Part shown: positions 42,804-54,550 of the stretch, piece after piece
Numbering within the stretch: position 1 is the first letter of the stretch
How the letters are laid out: each line of letters begins with the position of its first letter
Origin: an uncultured Alphaproteobacteria bacterium
GTDB lineage: Bacteria > Pseudomonadota > Alphaproteobacteria > Puniceispirillales > UBA1172
Direction: 5' to 3'
Assembly (NCBI GenBank): GCA_958431225.1
Contig: OY288107.1
Location: 2,011,501-2,075,500, forward strand
DNA: 64,000 nucleotides
Position numbers and translations under genes: made by a program
The notes under the pieces: model-generated
Told to the model about the DNA's origin: nothing
What the model saw: the letters and a program-made list of their open reading frames with translations, nothing else
Database searches by the model: none

Positions 42804-43319
42804 TTATTTGAATTTCGCCAGCAATGCGTCTTTGACCGATGGCGGAACGAAACTGCCGATATCGCCGCCGAGCCCGACAATCTCTTTGACCATACGCGAG
42901 GAAATAAATTGATTGGTCTCCGATGCCATCAAAAACACCGTTTCAATGCGCGGATTGAGACGGCGATTCATGCCGGTCATTTGGAACTCATAATCAAAAT
43001 CCGTCACCGCCCGCAAGCCGCGAAAAATCATCTTGGCTTGTTGTGTTTCGGCAAAGTGCATCAGTAATCCCGAAAACGCCGCTACCTCAATTTCTGCGGT
43101 TGCCTCGCCATTTTGCCCGGAGCCATTTTGTTTGCGGATTAACGCGATCTGCTCTTGCAACATAGCGACACGTTGTTCCACCGAGAATAGCGGGGCTTTA
43201 CTACTATCCTCCGCCACCCCGACAATGAGGCGGTCAGTCATGGTGGCGGCGCGGGCGATAATATCAATATGCCCGTTGGTGACCGGGTCAAAACTTCCGG
43301 GATAAATGGCGATGTGCAT
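42804..43319 (-). CDS. coaD: pantetheine-phosphate adenylyltransferase
   Basis: 171 aa CoA-biosynthesis enzyme. YPGSFDPVTNGHIDII carries the T/HxGH nucleotidyltransferase site. VGVAEDSSK, RGLRAVTDFDYEFQM and ISSRMVKEI are diagnostic. A Gly/Asn-rich insert (KQNGSGQNGE) near residues 63-72 lengthens the protein slightly. The start forms TAATG with the gyrA stop, so the two are co-translated. Confidence 0.96.
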   Translation of the reverse strand: MHIAIYPGSFDPVTNGHIDIIARAATMTDRLIVGVAEDSSKAPLFSVEQRVAMLQEQIALIRKQNGSGQNGEATAEIEVAAFSGLLMHFAETQQAKMIFRGLRAVTDFDYEFQMTGMNRRLNPRIETVFLMASETNQFISSRMVKEIVGLGGDIGSFVPPSVKDALLAKFK

Positions 43320-46021
43320 TAGGATTCGTCGTCCGTGGTTTCGGGGGATTCGGGGGTTTCGGATTCGGTGTCGGGGGAATCGGTGTCGGGTGCGTCAGCG
43401 TCAGCATCAGCGACATCACCGATATCGGTGTCATCCATCTCATCATCATCGGTGTCTTTTTCTTGAATTACCCCTACCGACACCAATTTTTCATTTTCGT
43501 CAATGGAAAACAGTGTCACGCCTTGGGTGTTGCGGCCGGTTATGCGGATTTGGTCGCCTTCGCCGCCGGACACACGGATGCGAATCACTTTGCCTTGGTC
43601 GGTGGCGAGCATTAATTGGTCTTCATCGGTGACGGCGAAGGAGGCGACTACCTTGCCGTTGCGTTCGGATGTGACGATATTGGCAACCCCCTGCCCGCCC
43701 CGCCTAGTGATGCGGTAATCATCCACCTTGGTGCGTTTGCCATAGCCGTTTTCGGTGGCGGCTAGGATGAATTGTTCGGCGTTCGGGTCAATGATAAACA
43801 TGGACACCACCTCATCATCATCGCGTAGGCGGATGCCGCGCACACCGCTACTATTGCGCCCACGGAATACACGGATCTGATCTAGCCCGAAACGAATCGC
43901 TTTCCCATGGGCGGTTGCTATAACGACTTCATCGCCTTCATTACAATGCGCGACCGAAATTAATCTATCATTTTCAGCGAGTTTCATAGCGATTTTACCA
44001 TTCCGCATTATTTTCGTGAAATCGGAAAGCATATTACGGCGGGCATTGCCTTTGGCGGTGGTGAAGATGATATTCATATCATCCCATTCGTCCTCATTTT
44101 CGGGCATGGGCATGACGGTTTGGATGGTTTCTTCGGGGGTGATGGGGAGTAGATTGACCATGGCTTTGCCTTGGGCTTGGGGTGCGGCAAGCGGGAGGCG
44201 GTAGCATTTGAGCTGATAAACCATCCCCGCCGAGGTGAAAAACAAAATCGGCGTATGCGTGTTGGCGATAAATACGCGGGTGACGAAATCTTCATCGCGG
44301 GTTTTCATCCCTGCCCTGCCCTTACCGCCCCGCCGTTGCGCGCGGTAATCCGAAAGCGGCACACGTTTGATATAACCGCGATGGCTGACGGTGACCACCA
44401 TGTCTTCTACGGGGATGAGGTCTTCGTCATCTTGGTCGCCGAGCTGGTCGGAAATTTCGGTGCGTCTTGGTTCTTGCATCGATTCGCGGGTGGCGGTTAG
44501 TTCTTCAAGCATGATCTGAACCAAATGTTCGCGGCTCGCCAAAATGGATAGATATTCTTTGATTTTTTCCGCCAATTCGCGCGTTTCTTCTGCCAATTTG
44601 TCGCGCTCCATGCCGGTTAGGCGTTGCAAGCGCAATTCCAGAATCGCCCGTGCTTGCGTGTCGGAAAGTTGGTACTGCCCATCAACAACCTGATGCCCGG
44701 GGTCGTCAATGAGCGCGATAAATTCTGCCACCTCATCGGCGCGCCATTTGCGGCTGGTGAGTTCATTGCGCGCGGTTTCGGCATCGGGGGCTTTGCGGAT
44801 GAGGGCTATAACCTCATCAATGCTCGCCAATGCCACCATCAATCCCGCCAAGATATGCGCGCGGTCGCGGGCTTTTTCTAGCAGGTGGCGGGTACGGCGG
44901 GTGATGACTTCTTCGCGGAATTGGCAAAAGGCGTGGATGACCTGTAATAACCCCATCTGTTTGGGGGTGCCGTGGTCAAGCACCAGTAAATTCACAGCAA
45001 AACTCGTCTGCATGCGCGTGTGGCGGAATAGTTGGTTGAGCACCACATCGCCTTGCGCATCGCGTTTGAGATCAATGACTACACGCATGCCTTTGCGGTC
45101 GGATTCATCGCGGATATCGGCAATGCCTTCAACAATTTTATCGCGCACCAATTCGCCGATGCGTTCCAATAATTGCGCCTTATTGACTTGGTAAGGCAGT
45201 TCGTGGATTAAAATGCGCTCGCGCGTATCGGTGCTTTCAATTTCGGTTTTGGAACGCATCATCACCGAACCTCTGCCGGTTTCAAAAGCACTGCGAATCC
45301 CCCCCCGTCCCATAATGATACCGCCCGTGGGGAAATCAGGGCCCGGGACGATTTCAAGCAGCTCATCAAGCGTCATTTGCGGATTGCGGATATATGCCAT
45401 ACACGCATCAATGACCTCGGTGGGGTTATGCGGGGGAATGTTGGTTGCCATACCGACAGCGATGCCACTCGCCCCATTGACCAACAGATTCGGATATTCC
45501 GCCGGCAACACCGCCGGTTCGGGTTGCGTTTCGTCATAATTGGGGATGAATTCCACGGTGTCGCGTTCAATATCGCGGAGCAAATTTTCGGCAACTTTAT
45601 GCAGGCGCGATTCGGTATAGCGCATCGCCGCCGCCGGGTCGCCATCAACCGAGCCGAAATTGCCCTGCCCATCCACCAACGGCACGCGCATGGAAAAATC
45701 CTGTGCCATGCGCACGAGCGCATCATAAATCGCCGAATCACCATGCGGGTGATAATTACCCATAACATCACCCACGATACGCGCCGATTTGCGGTAAGGT
45801 TTTGACCAATCATACCCGCCTTCCATCATGGCATAGAGAATGCGCCGATGCACCGGTTTCAGCCCATCACGCACATCAGGCAACGCGCGTGCCACAATGA
45901 CGCTCATCGCATAATCAAGATACGATTTCCGCAATTCTGCGGTGATAGAAATATTTTCAATCCCACCGCCCATTGGCGCACCAAATTCAGGCGGTGGAGG
46001 TGGCGGATTTTGGTCAGACAA
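43319..46021 (-). CDS. gyrA: DNA gyrase subunit A
   Basis: 900 aa. The catalytic Tyr is Y135 in [10 protein letters not shown]. The quinolone-determining region [12 protein letters not shown] has Ser96 and Asp100, equivalent to the sensitive E. coli Ser83/Asp87. The GyrA box that wraps DNA is [10 protein letters not shown]. The C-terminal beta-pinwheel follows. The last about 45 residues are an Asp/Glu/Thr/Pro-rich acidic tail ([12 protein letters not shown], then [10 protein letters not shown]). It has a 99-nt gap to ssb. Confidence 0.97.
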   Translation of the reverse strand: MSDQNPPPPPPEFGAPMGGGIENISITAELRKSYLDYAMSVIVARALPDVRDGLKPVHRRILYAMMEGGYDWSKPYRKSARIVGDVMGNYHPHGDSAIYDALVRMAQDFSMRVPLVDGQGNFGSVDGDPAAAMRYTESRLHKVAENLLRDIERDTVEFIPNYDETQPEPAVLPAEYPNLLVNGASGIAVGMATNIPPHNPTEVIDACMAYIRNPQMTLDELLEIVPGPDFPTGGIIMGRGGIRSAFETGRGSVMMRSKTEIESTDTRERILIHELPYQVNKAQLLERIGELVRDKIVEGIADIRDESDRKGMRVVIDLKRDAQGDVVLNQLFRHTRMQTSFAVNLLVLDHGTPKQMGLLQVIHAFCQFREEVITRRTRHLLEKARDRAHILAGLMVALASIDEVIALIRKAPDAETARNELTSRKWRADEVAEFIALIDDPGHQVVDGQYQLSDTQARAILELRLQRLTGMERDKLAEETRELAEKIKEYLSILASREHLVQIMLEELTATRESMQEPRRTEISDQLGDQDDEDLIPVEDMVVTVSHRGYIKRVPLSDYRAQRRGGKGRAGMKTRDEDFVTRVFIANTHTPILFFTSAGMVYQLKCYRLPLAAPQAQGKAMVNLLPITPEETIQTVMPMPENEDEWDDMNIIFTTAKGNARRNMLSDFTKIMRNGKIAMKLAENDRLISVAHCNEGDEVVIATAHGKAIRFGLDQIRVFRGRNSSGVRGIRLRDDDEVVSMFIIDPNAEQFILAATENGYGKRTKVDDYRITRRGGQGVANIVTSERNGKVVASFAVTDEDQLMLATDQGKVIRIRVSGGEGDQIRITGRNTQGVTLFSIDENEKLVSVGVIQEKDTDDDEMDDTDIGDVADADADAPDTDSPDTESETPESPETTDDES

Positions 46022-46120
46022 CGCTTTATCCCCTATTCACTTATTTTGCTGATTCTTTATAGCACTAGACAAGCGAAAAGACTAGCGATTCGTGCAAATA
46101 TCCGCATTTAATTTCCCGCC

Positions 46121-46669
46121 CTAAAATGGCACATCATCATCTAGGTCATTGCCCATTGGTGGCGGGGTGCCAGAACCTTGTTGGGCGTTTTGTTGGGGGG
46201 GGGTGTTTTCGGCTGAATTGCCCCCCGAATTTGCTTCCGTGTTGCCCCCTGAATTTTCGGGTGCGCTTGCTCCACTAGATGGCGGTGGGGGTGCGCTCGC
46301 GCCCCCCTCATTATCCCCGCGCCCGCCTAGCATGGTTAATTCACTCCGATAAGGTTGCAATACGATTTCGGTGGTGTATTTTTCTACGCCTGCTTGGTCG
46401 GTCCATTTGCGCGTTTGCAACTGCCCTTCAATGTGAACCAGCGAGCCTTTACGCAAATACTGCTCGGCGACCTTCACCAATCCCTCGTTAAAAATAACGA
46501 CACGATGCCATTCGGTGCGTTCACGGCGCTCGCCAGTGTTGCGGTCTTTCCAGCGTTCCGACGTGGCGATGGACAGATTGGCGACTTTACCGCCACTATT
46601 TAGGCTAGATATTTGCGGGTCATTGCCAAGCCGACCAATCAATATCACTTTATTTAGACTCCCACTCAT
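46121..46669 (-). CDS. ssb: single-stranded DNA-binding protein
   Basis: 182 aa. The OB-fold (residues 4-110) has [22 protein letters not shown] and [20 protein letters not shown] Gly/Asn/Pro-rich linker of about 60 residues leads to the partner-binding tip [11 protein letters not shown] 46669 has AGGAG 7 nt upstream. It is divergent from uvrA, a classical neighbour. I saw no alphaproteobacterial GTTC-N7-GTTC LexA box in the 105-nt gap. Confidence 0.97.
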   Translation of the reverse strand: MSGSLNKVILIGRLGNDPQISSLNSGGKVANLSIATSERWKDRNTGERRERTEWHRVVIFNEGLVKVAEQYLRKGSLVHIEGQLQTRKWTDQAGVEKYTTEIVLQPYRSELTMLGGRGDNEGGASAPPPPSSGASAPENSGGNTEANSGGNSAENTPPQQNAQQGSGTPPPMGNDLDDDVPF

Positions 46670-46774
46670 TCGTTTTCTCCTATAAAAAATTGTTGATTGA
46701 TGCTATCTATTTGCGCGCGTAAGTGCAATGGATAACTTCACTGCATTTCGCTTTTTTTGCAACACCAATTTATT

Positions 46775-49750
46775 ATGATGAAACCCATGCCTGATTTGTC
46801 ATCTCTACCGCCTGCTGATGCCCCCGTTGATGCTGTAAAAACGATTAGCGTGCGCGGGGCGCGTGAGCATAATTTGAAAAATATCTCGGTGGATCTGCCC
46901 CGCGACCGCTTTGTTGTCATTACCGGGCTTTCGGGTTCCGGGAAGTCTAGTTTTGCCTTTGATACGATTTATTCCGAAGGGCAGCGGCGGTATGTTGAAT
47001 CGCTATCGGCATATGCACGGCAATTTTTGGAGATGATGCAGAAACCCGATGTTGATCACATTGAAGGGCTGTCCCCGGCGATTTCTATTGAACAGAAAAC
47101 CACCTCGCGCAATCCGCGTTCTACTGTGGGTACGGTGACGGAAATTTATGATTATATGCGCCTGTTGTGGGCGCGGGTGGGGATTCCGTATTCCCCGGCG
47201 ACAGGCTTGCCGATTCGTAGCCAATCTGTGAGCCAAATGGTCGATAGCCTCATCGCCATGCCCGATGGCACACGGCTTTATTTGTTAGCCCCCATCGTGC
47301 GTGGGCGTAAGGGCGAATATAAAAAGGAGCTGATGGATTATCACGCCCAAGGCTTTCAGCGGGTCAAAATTGATGGTGAAATTTATGAAATGGATGCCCT
47401 GCCCCGCCTTGATAAAAAGAAAAAGCACGATATTGCGTTAGTGGTGGATCGCGTGGTGATTCGCCATGATGCTGAGGATTTGCCCACGCGCTTAGCTGAT
47501 TCGACCGAAACCGCGCTCAAATTATCCGATGGCTTGATGGTGGCAGTGGATGCCGACAAGGATAAAGAACACGTGTTTTCGGCGCGGTTTTCTTGCCCGG
47601 TTAGCGGTTTTTCCATTGATGAGATTGAACCGCGTTTATTTTCGTTCAACAATCCTTATGGCGCGTGTCCTGATTGCGATGGTTTAGGCAAAACGAGCCA
47701 TTTTGATGCTGCACTGGTTGTGCCTAATGCCACGAAATCCTTGACCGAAGGGGCGGTGGCACCGTGGGCTTCAGGCACGGCGAAATATTATCAGCAGACC
47801 TTGCAATCGCTCGCACGGCATTATGGGTTTTCTATGACCACGCCTTTTGAACAATTAAAAGACGCGCATCAACAGGCGATTCTCTATGGTTCAGGCGATG
47901 AAGCGGTGCGGATGGAATATGATGACGGCACGCGTTCTTACCGCACCGAAAAGCCTTTTGAGGGCATTATCCCTAATTTGGCGAGGCGCATGCGTGAAAC
48001 TGATTCGGCTTGGATTCGTGAAGAATTGGGCAAATACCAAGCCGACCATCCTTGCGATAGTTGCGGGGGCAAACGGCTGAAACCCGAAGCACTAGCCGTC
48101 AAAATCACCGATAAAGATATTGCCGAAATTGCCACGCTTTCTATCGGCGATGCGTTGGATTGGTTTGATTCGGTGTCCGGGGAATTGAGCAAGCAGGAAA
48201 ATCTTATCGCCGGGCGGATTCTGAAAGAAATTTTGGAAAGGTTGCATTTCCTTTGCAATGTCGGCTTGCGGTATCTGTCGCTGGGGCGGGCTTCGGGGAC
48301 GTTATCCGGGGGGGAATCGCAACGAATCAGGCTGGCATCACAGATAGGCTCGGGGTTAACCGGCGTGCTTTATGTTTTGGATGAGCCATCCATCGGCTTG
48401 CATCAGCGCGATAATGACCGCCTCATCGGTACGTTGAAACATCTGCGCGACCTCGGCAACACGGTGCTGGTGGTGGAACATGACGAAGAAGCCATCCTCG
48501 CCGCCGACCACGTTATTGATATGGGGCCGGGTGCGGGCGTGCATGGCGGACAAGTCGTAGCCGAAGGCACGCATCAAGATATTATGGCGGCGGCGGATTC
48601 GCTCACCGGGAAATACCTAGCGGGCGTGGAGGAAATTGCCGTGCCGAAAAAACGCCGCAAAATCAAAAAAGACAACGCCATTACCATCACCGACGCGCAT
48701 GGCAATAATTTACAACATATCAATGTGGATTTTCCGTTGCAGGTTTTTACTTGCGTCACTGGGGTTTCGGGGAGTGGCAAATCAACGCTGGTGCTGGAAA
48801 GCCTGTGGAAGACCATGGCACGGCGTCTGCATCATGCGCGTGAAGTCCCGGCACCGCTTGCGCGTATTGAAGGTCTGCACCATGTTGATAAGGTCGTGGA
48901 TATTGACCAATCCCCCATCGGGCGCACCCCGCGTTCTAATCCGGCGACTTATACTGGGGCTTTTACGCCGATCCGCGAATGGTTCACTAGCCTGCCCGAA
49001 GCACGGACGCGGGGGTATAATGCCGGGCGGTTTAGTTTTAATGTCAAAGGCGGGCGGTGCGAGCCTTGCCAAGGCGATGGGTTGATTAAAATTGAAATGC
49101 ACTTTCTGCCCGATGTCTATGTGACCTGCGAGGCGTGTAAGGGCAAACGTTATAACCGTGAGACTTTGGAAATTACTTGGCGCGATAAATCTATTGCTGA
49201 TGTGCTGGATATGACGATTGATGACGGGGTGCAGTTTTTCAAAGCCGTGCCGGCGGTGCGCGAAAAATTGGTGACGATGCAACGGGTGGGGCTAGGCTAT
49301 ATTAAAATCGGGCAACCGGCGACGACGCTTTCGGGGGGCGAGGCACAGCGGATTAAACTTTCCAAAGAACTTTCCCGCCGTGCCACTGGGCGTACGGTTT
49401 ATATTTTGGATGAGCCGACTACTGGATTGCATTTTGAAGATATCCGCCGTCTTTTGGAAATTCTACAGGAATTGGTGGATGGGGGGAATTCGGTGATTGT
49501 CATTGAACATAATTTGGATGTCATCAAAACGGCGGATTGGATTATTGATGTTGGACCTGAAGGCGGCGATGGGGGCGGGAAAATTGTTGCGACTGGTACG
49601 CCCGAAGCGGTGATGCGGAATGCGAAATCTATCACCGGGGCGTATTTGAAAGCGCAGATGGAACGGCATGAGAAGCGGGGGCAGAAGCGTGTATCTACAC
49701 AAAAATCGCGCCAAAAACCCGCCCGAAAAACTGCCTTAACTGGTTCATAA
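46775..49750 (+). CDS. uvrA: excinuclease ABC subunit A
   Basis: 991 aa nucleotide-excision-repair damage sensor. Two ABC modules have Walker [10 protein letters not shown] and GVSGSGKST and signatures [13 protein letters not shown] and [13 protein letters not shown]. Zinc fingers show CPDCDG, CDSCGG, CEPCQG and CEACKG. ATG 46775 is chosen; 46778 and 46787 are in-frame alternatives and the ORF opens at a TTG at 46757. A Lys/Arg-rich tail ends at TAATG, overlapping trmFO. Confidence 0.97.
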   Translation: MMKPMPDLSSLPPADAPVDAVKTISVRGAREHNLKNISVDLPRDRFVVITGLSGSGKSSFAFDTIYSEGQRRYVESLSAYARQFLEMMQKPDVDHIEGLSPAISIEQKTTSRNPRSTVGTVTEIYDYMRLLWARVGIPYSPATGLPIRSQSVSQMVDSLIAMPDGTRLYLLAPIVRGRKGEYKKELMDYHAQGFQRVKIDGEIYEMDALPRLDKKKKHDIALVVDRVVIRHDAEDLPTRLADSTETALKLSDGLMVAVDADKDKEHVFSARFSCPVSGFSIDEIEPRLFSFNNPYGACPDCDGLGKTSHFDAALVVPNATKSLTEGAVAPWASGTAKYYQQTLQSLARHYGFSMTTPFEQLKDAHQQAILYGSGDEAVRMEYDDGTRSYRTEKPFEGIIPNLARRMRETDSAWIREELGKYQADHPCDSCGGKRLKPEALAVKITDKDIAEIATLSIGDALDWFDSVSGELSKQENLIAGRILKEILERLHFLCNVGLRYLSLGRASGTLSGGESQRIRLASQIGSGLTGVLYVLDEPSIGLHQRDNDRLIGTLKHLRDLGNTVLVVEHDEEAILAADHVIDMGPGAGVHGGQVVAEGTHQDIMAAADSLTGKYLAGVEEIAVPKKRRKIKKDNAITITDAHGNNLQHINVDFPLQVFTCVTGVSGSGKSTLVLESLWKTMARRLHHAREVPAPLARIEGLHHVDKVVDIDQSPIGRTPRSNPATYTGAFTPIREWFTSLPEARTRGYNAGRFSFNVKGGRCEPCQGDGLIKIEMHFLPDVYVTCEACKGKRYNRETLEITWRDKSIADVLDMTIDDGVQFFKAVPAVREKLVTMQRVGLGYIKIGQPATTLSGGEAQRIKLSKELSRRATGRTVYILDEPTTGLHFEDIRRLLEILQELVDGGNSVIVIEHNLDVIKTADWIIDVGPEGGDGGGKIVATGTPEAVMRNAKSITGAYLKAQMERHEKRGQKRVSTQKSRQKPARKTALTGS

Positions 49751-51096
49751 TGGCTGGGGTGGCGATTATTGGTGGCGGGCTTGCTGGGGCGGAGGCGGCT
49801 TGGCAATGCGCGCAGTTGGGGGTGGCGGTGACGCTCTATGAAATGCGCCCGCATACGCCTACGGAGGTGCATAAAACCCAAAATCTAGCCGAGTTGGTGT
49901 GTTCCAATTCGTTCCGTTCGGATGACCATACTAATAATGCCGTTGGCGTGTTGCATCAAGAAATGCGGCTCATGGATTCGCTGATTATGCGGATGGCGGA
50001 TGGCCATGCCGTGCCGGCGGGGGGTGCGTTGGCGGTGGATCGTGAAGGCTTTTCAAATGCCGTGCAGGACGCCATCACCGCGCATGCGCGCATTACATTA
50101 AAACGACAGGAAATCAATACACTAAAAGACTTTGTTGATGTGCCGACTATCATTGCAACGGGGCCGCTGACCGCCCCTGCCCTCGCCCAAGAAATCCGCG
50201 CCCTCACCGGCGAAGATGCCCTCGCCTTTTTTGATGCTATCGCACCGATAGTCTATCGCCACAGCGTTGATATGGATAAGGCATGGTATCAATCGCGCTA
50301 TGATAAAGGCGACGGCAAGGATTACATCAACTGCCCTTTGGACGCGCAACAATATGCGGATTTTATCGCCGCTATGTTGGATGCCGAAAAGACGCAATTT
50401 CACCAATGGGAAGCCGATACGCCTTATTTTAGTGGCTGTATGCCGATTGAGGTGATGGCGGAACGGGGGGTGGATACGCCGCGTTTTGGTCCGATGAAAC
50501 CGGTGGGTTTGACCGACCCGAATAGCGGAAAACGTCCCTATGCGGTGGTGCAGTTGCGGCAAGATAATGCCCTCGGCACGCTCTATAATCTGGTGGGGTT
50601 TCAGACCAAAATGAAACACGCCGAACAAGTGCGGGTGTTGCAGATGATTCCCGCCTTGCGCGAGGCGGAATTTGCACGTCTTGGGGGTTTGCATCGCAAT
50701 ACATTTATCTGCGCCCCGCGTTTGTTGGATGGGGAATTGCGGCTCAAAACCCAACCGAATTTGCGCTTTGCCGGGCAGATTACTGGGGTGGAAGGTTATG
50801 TGGAATCCGCGGCGATTGGCGGGCTTTGTGGGCGTATGGTGGCGGCGGAATCTTTGGGCGATGCCTTCACGCCTCCCCCGCCCGAAACGGCGCATGGGGC
50901 GTTGCTCGCGCATATTACTGGCGGGGCGGATTCTGCGTTGTTTCAGCCTATGAATATCAATTTTGGCTTGTTCCCACCGCCCCCTGATGATGTGCTTGGT
51001 GCGGTTAAAGGTAAGCAGAAAAAACAGGCGGGTAGAGCCTATCTTGCCGAAAATGCGCTTCGTGAAATGGCGGGGTGGCTTGGGCGGGGTGGCTAG
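49750..51096 (+). CDS. trmFO: methylenetetrahydrofolate--tRNA-(uracil-5-)-methyltransferase TrmFO
   Basis: 448 aa FAD/folate-dependent enzyme that makes T54 in tRNA. FAD motif [13 protein letters not shown], then [25 protein letters not shown] and [13 protein letters not shown] (C-terminal FAD segment). ATG 49750 overlaps the uvrA stop by 1 nt. Convergent overlap of 4 nt with the next gene. Formerly called gid. Confidence 0.96.
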   Translation: MAGVAIIGGGLAGAEAAWQCAQLGVAVTLYEMRPHTPTEVHKTQNLAELVCSNSFRSDDHTNNAVGVLHQEMRLMDSLIMRMADGHAVPAGGALAVDREGFSNAVQDAITAHARITLKRQEINTLKDFVDVPTIIATGPLTAPALAQEIRALTGEDALAFFDAIAPIVYRHSVDMDKAWYQSRYDKGDGKDYINCPLDAQQYADFIAAMLDAEKTQFHQWEADTPYFSGCMPIEVMAERGVDTPRFGPMKPVGLTDPNSGKRPYAVVQLRQDNALGTLYNLVGFQTKMKHAEQVRVLQMIPALREAEFARLGGLHRNTFICAPRLLDGELRLKTQPNLRFAGQITGVEGYVESAAIGGLCGRMVAAESLGDAFTPPPPETAHGALLAHITGGADSALFQPMNINFGLFPPPPDDVLGAVKGKQKKQAGRAYLAENALREMAGWLGRGG

Positions 51097-51659
51097 ATGC
51101 GCCGCAATAACACCGCCCATAGCATTTTTAGGGCTAGTAAAGGGTTTTGGTGCGGGTAATTGAGGCGGTGGCGGTCGGCTTGTAGCCAGCGCATTAAGCG
51201 AAATGCTATGGGTAAATTTGGGGGCAGATTCGGGGGAATATCGCTTGGGGATGGGGTGTCAAAGCCCCCTAGAATCTTGGCTATCGCTTCGGTGTCCCCG
51301 CCTAAATTTGCTGATAATTGCTCGGCTATGATGCGGTGCCATTTGTCCAAAACCTCCCCGCTCCCAAGCAATGCACCAATCATAGCATCCAAATCAGCAA
51401 CCACCCCCGCCCAATCCTGCCTATGTGCCAACAACCGCATCGCCAACGGCACGGCTTGCGGGGCTTGGTCGCGCAAGGCATCACGCCACCAACCCAAACG
51501 GATGGCGGCGACCATATTTTCATTGGCGCGTAAAGCCCGCCTGCCCTCAAGCCACAGCAACAACAAATCGGCAAATTCGCCGCGTTTTTTGGGGGCGACA
51601 AACCCGGCTACCAGAGCCAGTGCCGGGAATTCACGGCGTAAATCGGCGGTGCTTGCCAC
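51093..51659 (-). CDS. squalene/phytoene synthase-family protein (NDUFAF6-like)
   Basis: 188 aa, from GTG 51659 with GAGG at good spacing. An N-terminal [17 protein letters not shown] resembles the squalene/phytoene synthase-family motif (IRLQWWRDAL). The second aspartate-rich motif of true synthases is missing and the protein is short. That fits the mitochondrial NDUFAF6 group, implicated in complex I assembly rather than carotenoid synthesis. It follows the Mth938-like gene, whose human homologue NDUFAF3 is also a complex I assembly factor. GTG 51671 is an alternative start. Confidence 0.8.
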   Translation of the reverse strand: MASTADLRREFPALALVAGFVAPKKRGEFADLLLLWLEGRRALRANENMVAAIRLGWWRDALRDQAPQAVPLAMRLLAHRQDWAGVVADLDAMIGALLGSGEVLDKWHRIIAEQLSANLGGDTEAIAKILGGFDTPSPSDIPPNLPPNLPIAFRLMRWLQADRHRLNYPHQNPLLALKMLWAVLLRRI

Positions 51660-51660
51660 C

Positions 51661-52059
51661 TTACACCTCACGTGTGGCGGGGCGTTTGGCCGGGCGGGCT
51701 AGCAATGCGACTTTGCGCCCCTCGGACAATAATAAATTCCACGCACGACACGCCGCACTCGTGGGCAGAATTTCGCCTGATAAGCCTAGTTCCCCTAGCG
51801 TATTTCGCAAATCATAAAAAGGATGCGTCATCGCCTCCCCCACCCCTAGCACGATTAAATGCGGGAGTGGCGGCTGGCAGAATAATTGCAAATCTGCCGC
51901 ACCGATTGCATCGCCTTGTAACGCCACCGCCCTAACCCCGAAACCCTGTTCAGCCCCGACCACCGCTACCGCCCCGCCAAAACGCACATTGTCTATGACA
52001 AAACCATCTTGGTCATAAGCGGTAATCATCGGCGTCGCGGTATAATGCGTTTTAGGCAT
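51661..52059 (-). CDS. Mth938-like (DUF498) protein, NDUFAF3 homologue
   Basis: 132 aa Mth938 fold. Core strand GFVIDNVRFGGAVAVVGAEQ, then LIVLGVGE and NLLLSEGRKVALLARP. Mitochondrial NDUFAF3 belongs to this fold. ATG 52059 overlaps the secF stop by 8 nt (ATGCCTAA). Upstream in-frame ATGs at 52071 and 52074 lie inside secF. The secD-secF-Mth938-SQS order is conserved in alphaproteobacteria and was used to connect NDUFAF3 with NDUFAF6. Confidence 0.85.
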   Translation of the reverse strand: MPKTHYTATPMITAYDQDGFVIDNVRFGGAVAVVGAEQGFGVRAVALQGDAIGAADLQLFCQPPLPHLIVLGVGEAMTHPFYDLRNTLGELGLSGEILPTSAACRAWNLLLSEGRKVALLARPAKRPATREV

Positions 52060-52993
52060 CAGGGATTTCATCATCACTATCAGCAGGGCGCAAATCAAAA
52101 CGCGACAACAGAGCCGATGCCACATAAATGGAAGAATACGTGCCAACCACCACGCCAAAAATCATGGCAATCGCTAACCCCCCTAGCACCGCACCGCCAA
52201 AGAAATAAATCGCCAACAGCGCAATCAGTGTCGTCAGCGACGTCATCAAACTGCGGGCGAGGGTCTGATTTAGCGAGGCGTTAATCACCTCAATATTGTC
52301 CCATGATTTATATTTGCGTAAATTGTCGCGGATGCGGTCAAAAATCACCACGGTGTCATTGATAGAATAGCCAGCAATCGTCAAAAGCGCCGCCACCGTG
52401 GCGAGATTGAATTCCATCCCGGTCAAAGCAAATAACCCCACCGTGGCAAGCACATCATGCGCCAAAGCCAGAATCGCCGAAAGCGCAAACGGCCATTCAA
52501 AGCGGAACCAGATATAAATCATGATAGAGCCAAGCGCGGCGATGACCGCATAGATGGCGTTCTGGCGCAATTCTGACCCGACCACCGCACCGACAAATTC
52601 CGTGCGCCTGATTTCATAGCGGTCGCTGATGGTGGCTTGGACTAGGGCGATGGCTTGTTTGTTGTTGGTGCTTAGGCTGGTGGCGGCGGTGGCGTCTTGG
52701 GATTGTACGCGAATCAGCACCTCGCGCGCACTGCCGAATTCTTGCAGGCTGACATCGCCCAAATTGAGCCCGCGCAATTCACCACGCAACGATTCGACAT
52801 CCGCCGCCCCCGATAAAGTGCGCGCTTCCAACACGAACCCCCCGCGAAAATCAATGCCAGTATTTAACCCGACCAAAACCCACAACAACAACGACCCCAG
52901 CACCAAAATCAGCGAGGTGATGCTCGTGAAAGCCCGCCAACGCAGAAAATCAAATTTTGGATTTTTGGGAAGCATCCGCAGTAAAGCCATCAT
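52052..52993 (-). CDS. secF: protein translocase subunit SecF
   Basis: 313 aa six-helix membrane protein. After a cytosolic start (PKNPKFDFLRWR) comes GLNTGIDFRGGF and a periplasmic domain. RRTEFVGAVVGSELRQNA precedes the RND-type helices, followed by FNLATVAALLTIAGYSINDTVVIFDRIR. Proton-driven partner of SecD. Start ATG 52993 (TGATG) overlaps the secD stop. A GTG at 52996 is in frame. Confidence 0.95.
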   Translation of the reverse strand: MMALLRMLPKNPKFDFLRWRAFTSITSLILVLGSLLLWVLVGLNTGIDFRGGFVLEARTLSGAADVESLRGELRGLNLGDVSLQEFGSAREVLIRVQSQDATAATSLSTNNKQAIALVQATISDRYEIRRTEFVGAVVGSELRQNAIYAVIAALGSIMIYIWFRFEWPFALSAILALAHDVLATVGLFALTGMEFNLATVAALLTIAGYSINDTVVIFDRIRDNLRKYKSWDNIEVINASLNQTLARSLMTSLTTLIALLAIYFFGGAVLGGLAIAMIFGVVVGTYSSIYVASALLSRFDLRPADSDDEIPDA

Positions 52994-54549
52994 CACGCCC
53001 CTTTTTCAAAAAATAATCGGCGGGGCTGGGCGTAGTTAATCCACAACGCCAGCAGAATCCGCGTGATTAAAATGGCGGAAAACATGGATGAAATCACGCC
53101 AATAGAAATCGTCACCGAAAAGCCTTTAATCGGTCCCGACCCCAAAAAGTAAAGAAACACCGCCGCCGCCAGCGTGGTTAGATTGGCATCCATAATCGTG
53201 GAAGTCGCTTGGTTAAAGCCGGTTTGAAACGCGGTGATGCGTTTGCGTCCGGCTGCCAATTCTTCCCTGATACGCTCAAAGATGATGATATTGGCATCCA
53301 CCGCCATGCCGATGGTCAGCACAATGCCGGCAATCCCCGGCAGGGTCAGCGTCGCCCCCAAAATCGTCAACTGCCCGAACAGCAATAACATATTGGCAAA
53401 AATCGCCACCACCGCTAACACCCCGACCATGCCATAATTGAACACCATAAATACCGCCACACCGATAAGCCCGATGATGGCGGCGATTTGCCCGGCTTTG
53501 ATCGAATCGCTCCCCAATCCCGGGCCGACTGAACGTTCTTCCACGACATCAAGCGGGGCGGGTAAGGCACCTGAGCGTAATAATAGGGCTAGGTCGTTGC
53601 TCTCGGCGGTGCTGAACCCGCCTGAGATTTGCCCGTTGGCGAAAATTTGCGCGCGGATGGTGGGGGCGGAAATCACCTCATCATCCAAAACGATGGCGAA
53701 TGCCCGCCCGAGATTCTGCCCGGTGATGCGCCCGAATCGCTCTGCCCCGGTGGGGTTTAGGGTGAAAGATACCACCGGCTCATTGGTGGTGCCGTCAAAA
53801 CTTGGGCGCGCATCTTCTAGCATCTCACCGCTAATAATGACGCGTTTATTGAGCAGGTAAAACACGTTCCCGTCATCGCGCGCCGGGAGCAATTCTGAGC
53901 CCGGTGGCACCCGCCCCGATGCGCGCACATCTATGGGCGATGCCGAAATATCAACAAGCTGAAAACCCAATTTTGCCGTGCGCCCTAGCAGTGCTTTGAC
54001 TTGTTCGGGGTCGTCTATGCCCGGTAATTGCAGTAGAATCCGTGTTTTGCCTTGGCGTTGGATGATGGGTTCTTTGGTGCCGGTTTCATCCACCCTTGCG
54101 CGCACGATTTCAATCGCTTGCCCAAGGGTGGCGGTGGTGAGGCGCGCCAATCCCGCTTCATCAAAAGCCACATGGAAGCGGTCGCCATCGGGGGTGATCA
54201 CCATATCACTTGATATTAAGCCGTTTAAAATTTCGCGGGCTTCAATAAAATGGCTGGTGTCGCGTAGGGTGAATTCGGCGGTTGTGGCGTCGGTTTTTAG
54301 CCCCCTGATGCCGATGCGTTTATCGCGCATGGCGGTGCGGATTAACTCGCCTAGATTGGCGATGCGTTCTTCCACCACCGCATCCATATCCACCTCAAGC
54401 AAGAGGTATGACCCGCCTTGTAAATCTAGCCCTAGATTGATGCCGAGCGACCTGTCCTCGCGGGGCAACACATTGCTCACCGCCAGCGCACCGAACCCCA
54501 CTACCACCAGCAAAGTCAGTGCCATCAACCATGGGGAAATGCGAATCAT
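52993..54549 (-). CDS. secD: protein translocase subunit SecD
   Basis: 518 aa. N-terminal helix, then GINLGLDLQGGSYLLLEVD and the large periplasmic domain. The C-terminal part has GIVLTIGMAVDANIIIFERIRE and FLYFLGSGPIKGFSVTISIG. With SecF and YajC it completes late steps of Sec export using the proton gradient. It is preceded by yajC with a 1-nt gap, the usual yajC-secD-secF order. Confidence 0.96.
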   Translation of the reverse strand: MIRISPWLMALTLLVVVGFGALAVSNVLPREDRSLGINLGLDLQGGSYLLLEVDMDAVVEERIANLGELIRTAMRDKRIGIRGLKTDATTAEFTLRDTSHFIEAREILNGLISSDMVITPDGDRFHVAFDEAGLARLTTATLGQAIEIVRARVDETGTKEPIIQRQGKTRILLQLPGIDDPEQVKALLGRTAKLGFQLVDISASPIDVRASGRVPPGSELLPARDDGNVFYLLNKRVIISGEMLEDARPSFDGTTNEPVVSFTLNPTGAERFGRITGQNLGRAFAIVLDDEVISAPTIRAQIFANGQISGGFSTAESNDLALLLRSGALPAPLDVVEERSVGPGLGSDSIKAGQIAAIIGLIGVAVFMVFNYGMVGVLAVVAIFANMLLLFGQLTILGATLTLPGIAGIVLTIGMAVDANIIIFERIREELAAGRKRITAFQTGFNQATSTIMDANLTTLAAAVFLYFLGSGPIKGFSVTISIGVISSMFSAILITRILLALWINYAQPRRLFFEKGA

Positions 54550-54550
54550 G

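Noticed and set aside
46670..46774. LexA box between ssb and uvrA
   Set aside because: Neither the alphaproteobacterial GTTC-N7-GTTC nor an enteric CTGT-N8-ACAG pattern is present.
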